DNA from: Candidatus Nanopelagicales bacterium
Lineage (GTDB): Bacteria; Actinomycetota; Actinomycetes; S36-B12
DNA length: 64,000 nucleotides
NCBI GenBank assembly: GCA_018401415.1
Contig: JAGYKV010000016.1
Location: 1-64,000, forward strand
Direction: 5' to 3'
Positions 61,781 to 64,000 of the stretch are shown piece by piece; the stretch's first letter is position 1; each line of letters opens with the position of its first letter. Position numbers and translations under genes: made by a program. The notes beneath the pieces were generated by a model. That model was not told the origin of the DNA. It ran no database searches and saw only the letters and a list, made by a program, of their open reading frames with translations.

Positions 61781-62722
61781 CTAGTCCTGACCGGATGCAT
61801 GCAAAATGTGATTCTTCCCGCGAAATGATTGCAAGAGCCGGTCATAGGTCTTCTTACTCTGTTGATCGCGGTAGCCAGGTTCGGAGTCGTGATAGCCGTG
61901 ATGTCTTGCTTGGTGCACGGGAAGATCATTATCGGGGATCACAACCTTGTAACCCGCTGCACGAATTGCCAGAGACCATTCCATGTCGGCGTTGCGATAA
62001 AACTTCGCTTTCGGGTGCGGACCGATTTCACGCGCAACACTTGTGCGCATCAGCATGTAGTAGCCAAGGACCGCATCGGCATTCCCGGAAGGGGCGTCAA
62101 CGAAACTGCGCCATTCATCTTCCGTATTGACATTCACCCCACGCCAACCCGTGAGTGCAACATCGGGTGATTCAAAGATGGGCAGCAAGGGCGTCAGTGC
62201 ATCTGAATCCCAAATTGTGGAAAGATCGAGAACTCCAAAGAATTCACTGTCAGCAACATTGATTCCTGCCATGACAACCGACGACCATCCGGCTTCGCTG
62301 AGAGTTTGGGCGAGGTGAAACTCGTGGATACGCGGGTCAGCGGCAGCCAATTCGTGGAGTATCTCTCCAGCTCCATCCACGTTGCCACAGTCAATAGCCA
62401 CAACGCATGAATCCTGGGGAAGATGACGTGCAATAGATGTGAGGGATTCACGGGTATCGGTAGGCCAGCCGTCAACGATCACCAGCAGCACGGTTCGCGC
62501 AGTCACGGAATCGCGCTCAGCATTGATGAGTTGCTGCACATTCGGATACTGCACAAAAGGCGGTGCCGGTGCGAGCACAAAACTATCTGGGGTGTCTTTG
62601 ATCAACCAGCCGAGAGATGAAATGTCATCACGGAGGGAGTCAGAGAGTGCAAAGTCCTTATTGGCGCGTGCGAGTTGGCGTTGCTGAGCAAGCTCAACAA
62701 TATTTTCTGGGGCTTGTGTCAT
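61781..62722 (-). CDS. Glycosyltransferase-2-like protein with CysRS-tail-like N-terminus
   Basis: 313 residues. Residues 8-50 (ELAQQRQLARANKDFALSDS, LRDDISSLGWLIKDTPDSFV) closely resemble the C-terminal tail of cysteinyl-tRNA synthetase. Residues 75-310 look like a GT-A-fold family 2 domain: VLLVIVDGWPTDTRESLTSI, an Asp-rich GVLDLSTIWDSD region, and NADMEWSLAIRAAGYKVVIP followed by a late His, as in wall-polymer transferases. No transmembrane segment. Its start overlaps the hadB stop (ATGA), and it precedes murB by 15 bp, so a cell-envelope role is likely but unproven. Confidence 0.7.
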   Translation of the reverse strand: MTQAPENIVELAQQRQLARANKDFALSDSLRDDISSLGWLIKDTPDSFVLAPAPPFVQYPNVQQLINAERDSVTARTVLLVIVDGWPTDTRESLTSIARHLPQDSCVVAIDCGNVDGAGEILHELAAADPRIHEFHLAQTLSEAGWSSVVMAGINVADSEFFGVLDLSTIWDSDALTPLLPIFESPDVALTGWRGVNVNTEDEWRSFVDAPSGNADAVLGYYMLMRTSVAREIGPHPKAKFYRNADMEWSLAIRAAGYKVVIPDNDLPVHQARHHGYHDSEPGYRDQQSKKTYDRLLQSFRGKNHILHASGQD

Positions 62723-63123
62723 GACGCGAGTTGAACAATTACGCGAGCTTTGCCCAATACGGCAACGGAATCGCAGGTGGCGGTGAGGGCAAAAGCAACG
62801 CGATTGTCAGGAAGTAACTCAATTACCTTGGCATTCACCACTAAGCGTGCGCCCACGTTGTCATCTGGAACTGGTACGGGTCGAGTGAATCGACACGAGT
62901 ACTCCACTACTGCGGTTGGATCGTCGATCCATTCGGTCACAATACGCACCGCAACGCCCATGGTGAACATTCCGTGAGCTATAACATTGGGTAATCCCAC
63001 TTCGCGGGCAACCCGCTCGTTCCAGTGGATCACATTGAAATCCCCAGATGCCCCTGCATATTTAATGAGATCAGCTCGTGTCACGGTGAACTCACACTCT
63101 GGCAACTCGAGACCGACCTGCAC
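62719..63123 (-). CDS. hadB: MaoC-type (R)-hydroxyacyl dehydratase, HadB
   Basis: 134-residue single hot-dog domain. The hydratase-2 catalytic pair Asp/His is in GDFNVIHWNERVA. HadB joins HadA to form a dehydratase of fatty-acid synthase type II in mycobacteria; homologues occur in actinobacteria without mycolic acids. 16 bp after hadA. Confidence 0.9.
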   Translation of the reverse strand: MQVGLELPECEFTVTRADLIKYAGASGDFNVIHWNERVAREVGLPNVIAHGMFTMGVAVRIVTEWIDDPTAVVEYSCRFTRPVPVPDDNVGARLVVNAKVIELLPDNRVAFALTATCDSVAVLGKARVIVQLAS

Positions 63124-63139
63124 TTCAGTAGATGCTTCG

Positions 63140-63600
63140 TCATGGGGAGTCAGTTCCCTCGGATAGCAACAATGAATAAACGGTTGACACTGGTTCTCCG
63201 TTGATATCAGAAATAACTGACCTCACAGTGATCATGTCATTGCCGGCAACAGAGCGAATATCGTCAACGCTCACTAGGCAGGTCAGTTGATCGCCAGCCG
63301 TGATTGGCCGATGATGTTCAAAACGTCTGGTCGCCATGAACCACGCGCGTGTAATCCAATCCCGAATTCAGGGTCATGAACCACTTGCGCCTGCAGCATC
63401 CATGGACACGATAATTGCGAAGGTTGGTGGTGCAATCAAATCAGGGTGACCCGCGGACTGCGCTGCCGCTTAACGTCGAAGACATCGATGTCGCGTGTGT
63501 CGCCGAGGCTGCGGGCGAATTCACGGATTTTTTCACGGCCCACCAGATATGGCTCTGTGCTCGGGTACGTGCGACCGATGAACTCAGTATTTAGCGCCAC
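63140..63600 (-). CDS. hadA: HadA-type FAS1-like dehydratase subunit (four frame disruptions)
   Basis: Reconstructed as about 152 residues from the GTG at 63600: ALNTEFIGRTYPSTEPYLVG, then after correction at 63470-63471 AAQSAGHPDLIAPPTFA, at 63385-63386 VVHDPEFG, at 63356-63357 DYTRVVHGDQ and at 63320-63323 FEHHRPITAGDQLTC, ending YSLLLSEGTDSP. All four sites are short runs of one base. The segments match the N-terminal dehydratase domain family of HadA. Its partner hadB follows directly and is intact, so sequence error is likelier than gene decay. Confidence 0.8.
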
Positions 63601-63609
63601 TGAGAAAAG

Positions 63610-63777
63610 TTAGCGGGTTTCCTTGTGCAGCGTGTGGGTCTTGCACTTGACGCAGAACTTCTTCACCTCGAGGCGATCGGGATCGTTGCGCCGATTCTTC
63701 TTGGTGATGTAGTTGCGGTCTTTGCATTCTTCGCATGCCAAGGTGATCTTGGGGCGGATATCGCTGGCCTTGGCCAC
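63610..63777 (-). CDS. rpmG: 50S ribosomal protein L33, zinc-type
   Basis: 55 residues from the GTG at 63777 ([18 protein letters not shown]); the longer open frame upstream is not conserved. CEEC and CVKC are the zinc ligands of the C+ form. Between tRNA-Met and hadA, 9 bp before the hadA start. Confidence 0.95.
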   Translation of the reverse strand: MAKASDIRPKITLACEECKDRNYITKKNRRNDPDRLEVKKFCVKCKTHTLHKETR

Positions 63778-63873
63778 TGCAGTCTCACTTCCATGAAGCA
63801 CACCTTCGTGTGCATATCTTCTTCTCTATCTGCTGGTACGGCGTACCTATTGTGCCTGATGCTGTAAATCTCG

Positions 63874-63946
63874 TAGCGAGGGCCGGACTTGAACCGGCGA
63901 CACAGCGATTATGAGCCGCTTGCTCTACCACCTGAGCTACCCCGCC
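63874..63946 (-). tRNA. tRNA-Met, elongator type (anticodon CAT)
   Basis: 73 nt. Acceptor GGCGGGG pairs with CCTCGCT (two G-U), D arm GTAGCTCAGGTGGTAGAGC, anticodon loop with CAT, T arm GCCGGTTCAAGTCCGGC, discriminator A. A paired first position and ordinary D arm argue for elongator rather than initiator tRNA. It lies upstream of rpmG, as usual. Confidence 0.93.
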
Positions 63947-64000
63947 AAGCGAAGCCGACCACGTGCACCGCCAACTCCGTTCGAGCCCCTTTACGGAATC

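Overview
The window is a moderately GC-rich actinobacterial chromosome segment. The gene order says so: rpmG-hadA-hadB-murB, tRNA-Trp-secE-nusG-rplK-rplA, rplJ-rplL-rpoB-rpoC, the str operon, one unbroken S10-spc-alpha supercluster, and rplM-rpsI-glmM-glmS-nnr-alr. Zinc-type (four-Cys) S14, S4, L33 and L36, a short adenylate kinase, and the low-complexity tails on S3, L17, L22, L10 and NusG fit an actinobacterium. I cannot name the genus; a small-genome planktonic lineage is only a guess. I see no phage, insertion sequence or CRISPR array.

Layout, left to right. 1-6.66 kb (minus): rplM-rpsI-glmM-(vapB-like)-glmS-nnr-alr, ribosomal proteins followed by amino-sugar and D-alanine supply for the wall; alr runs off the left edge. 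6.9-9.0 kb: a purine permease and a DEDDh exonuclease. 9.06-15.5 kb: a catabolic cluster (class I amidotransferase hydrolase, SDR, aldehyde dehydrogenase, glutamine-synthetase-like ligase, APC permease, cupin) that looks like gamma-glutamylation-dependent amine use. 15.5-37.3 kb (minus): truA, alpha, spc, S10 and str operons. 37.5-38.2 kb: two small membrane proteins. 38.3-47.3 kb: rpoC, rpoB, rplL, rplJ with an L10 leader. 47.6-54.6 kb: a complete branched-chain amino-acid-type ABC importer (livGFHM and livK) plus a secreted alpha/beta hydrolase, lying between rplJL and rplKA. 54.8-57.4 kb: rplA, rplK, nusG, secE, tRNA-Trp. 57.6-60.7 kb (plus): a thioredoxin-like lipoprotein, a CcdA-type membrane protein, a small membrane protein and an aspartate aminotransferase. 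60.7-63.9 kb (minus): murB, a glycosyltransferase-like protein, hadB, hadA, rpmG, tRNA-Met.

Many conserved genes carry single-base frame disruptions, mostly in short homopolymers (glmS, purine permease, exonuclease, puuD-like, rpsK, rpmC, fusA, livM, murB; four each in hadA and the thioredoxin lipoprotein). Because essential genes are hit, I read these mainly as sequencing or assembly errors and annotate the genes across the shifts.

The most unusual features are the importer subunit LivM with a strongly acidic extracytoplasmic insertion containing six identical 18-bp repeats (hexapeptide EDLLTE); the absence of any stop codon between livK and the following secreted hydrolase; a glycosyltransferase-like protein with a cysteinyl-tRNA-synthetase-like N-terminal tail; and an orphan VapB-like antitoxin between glmM and glmS.
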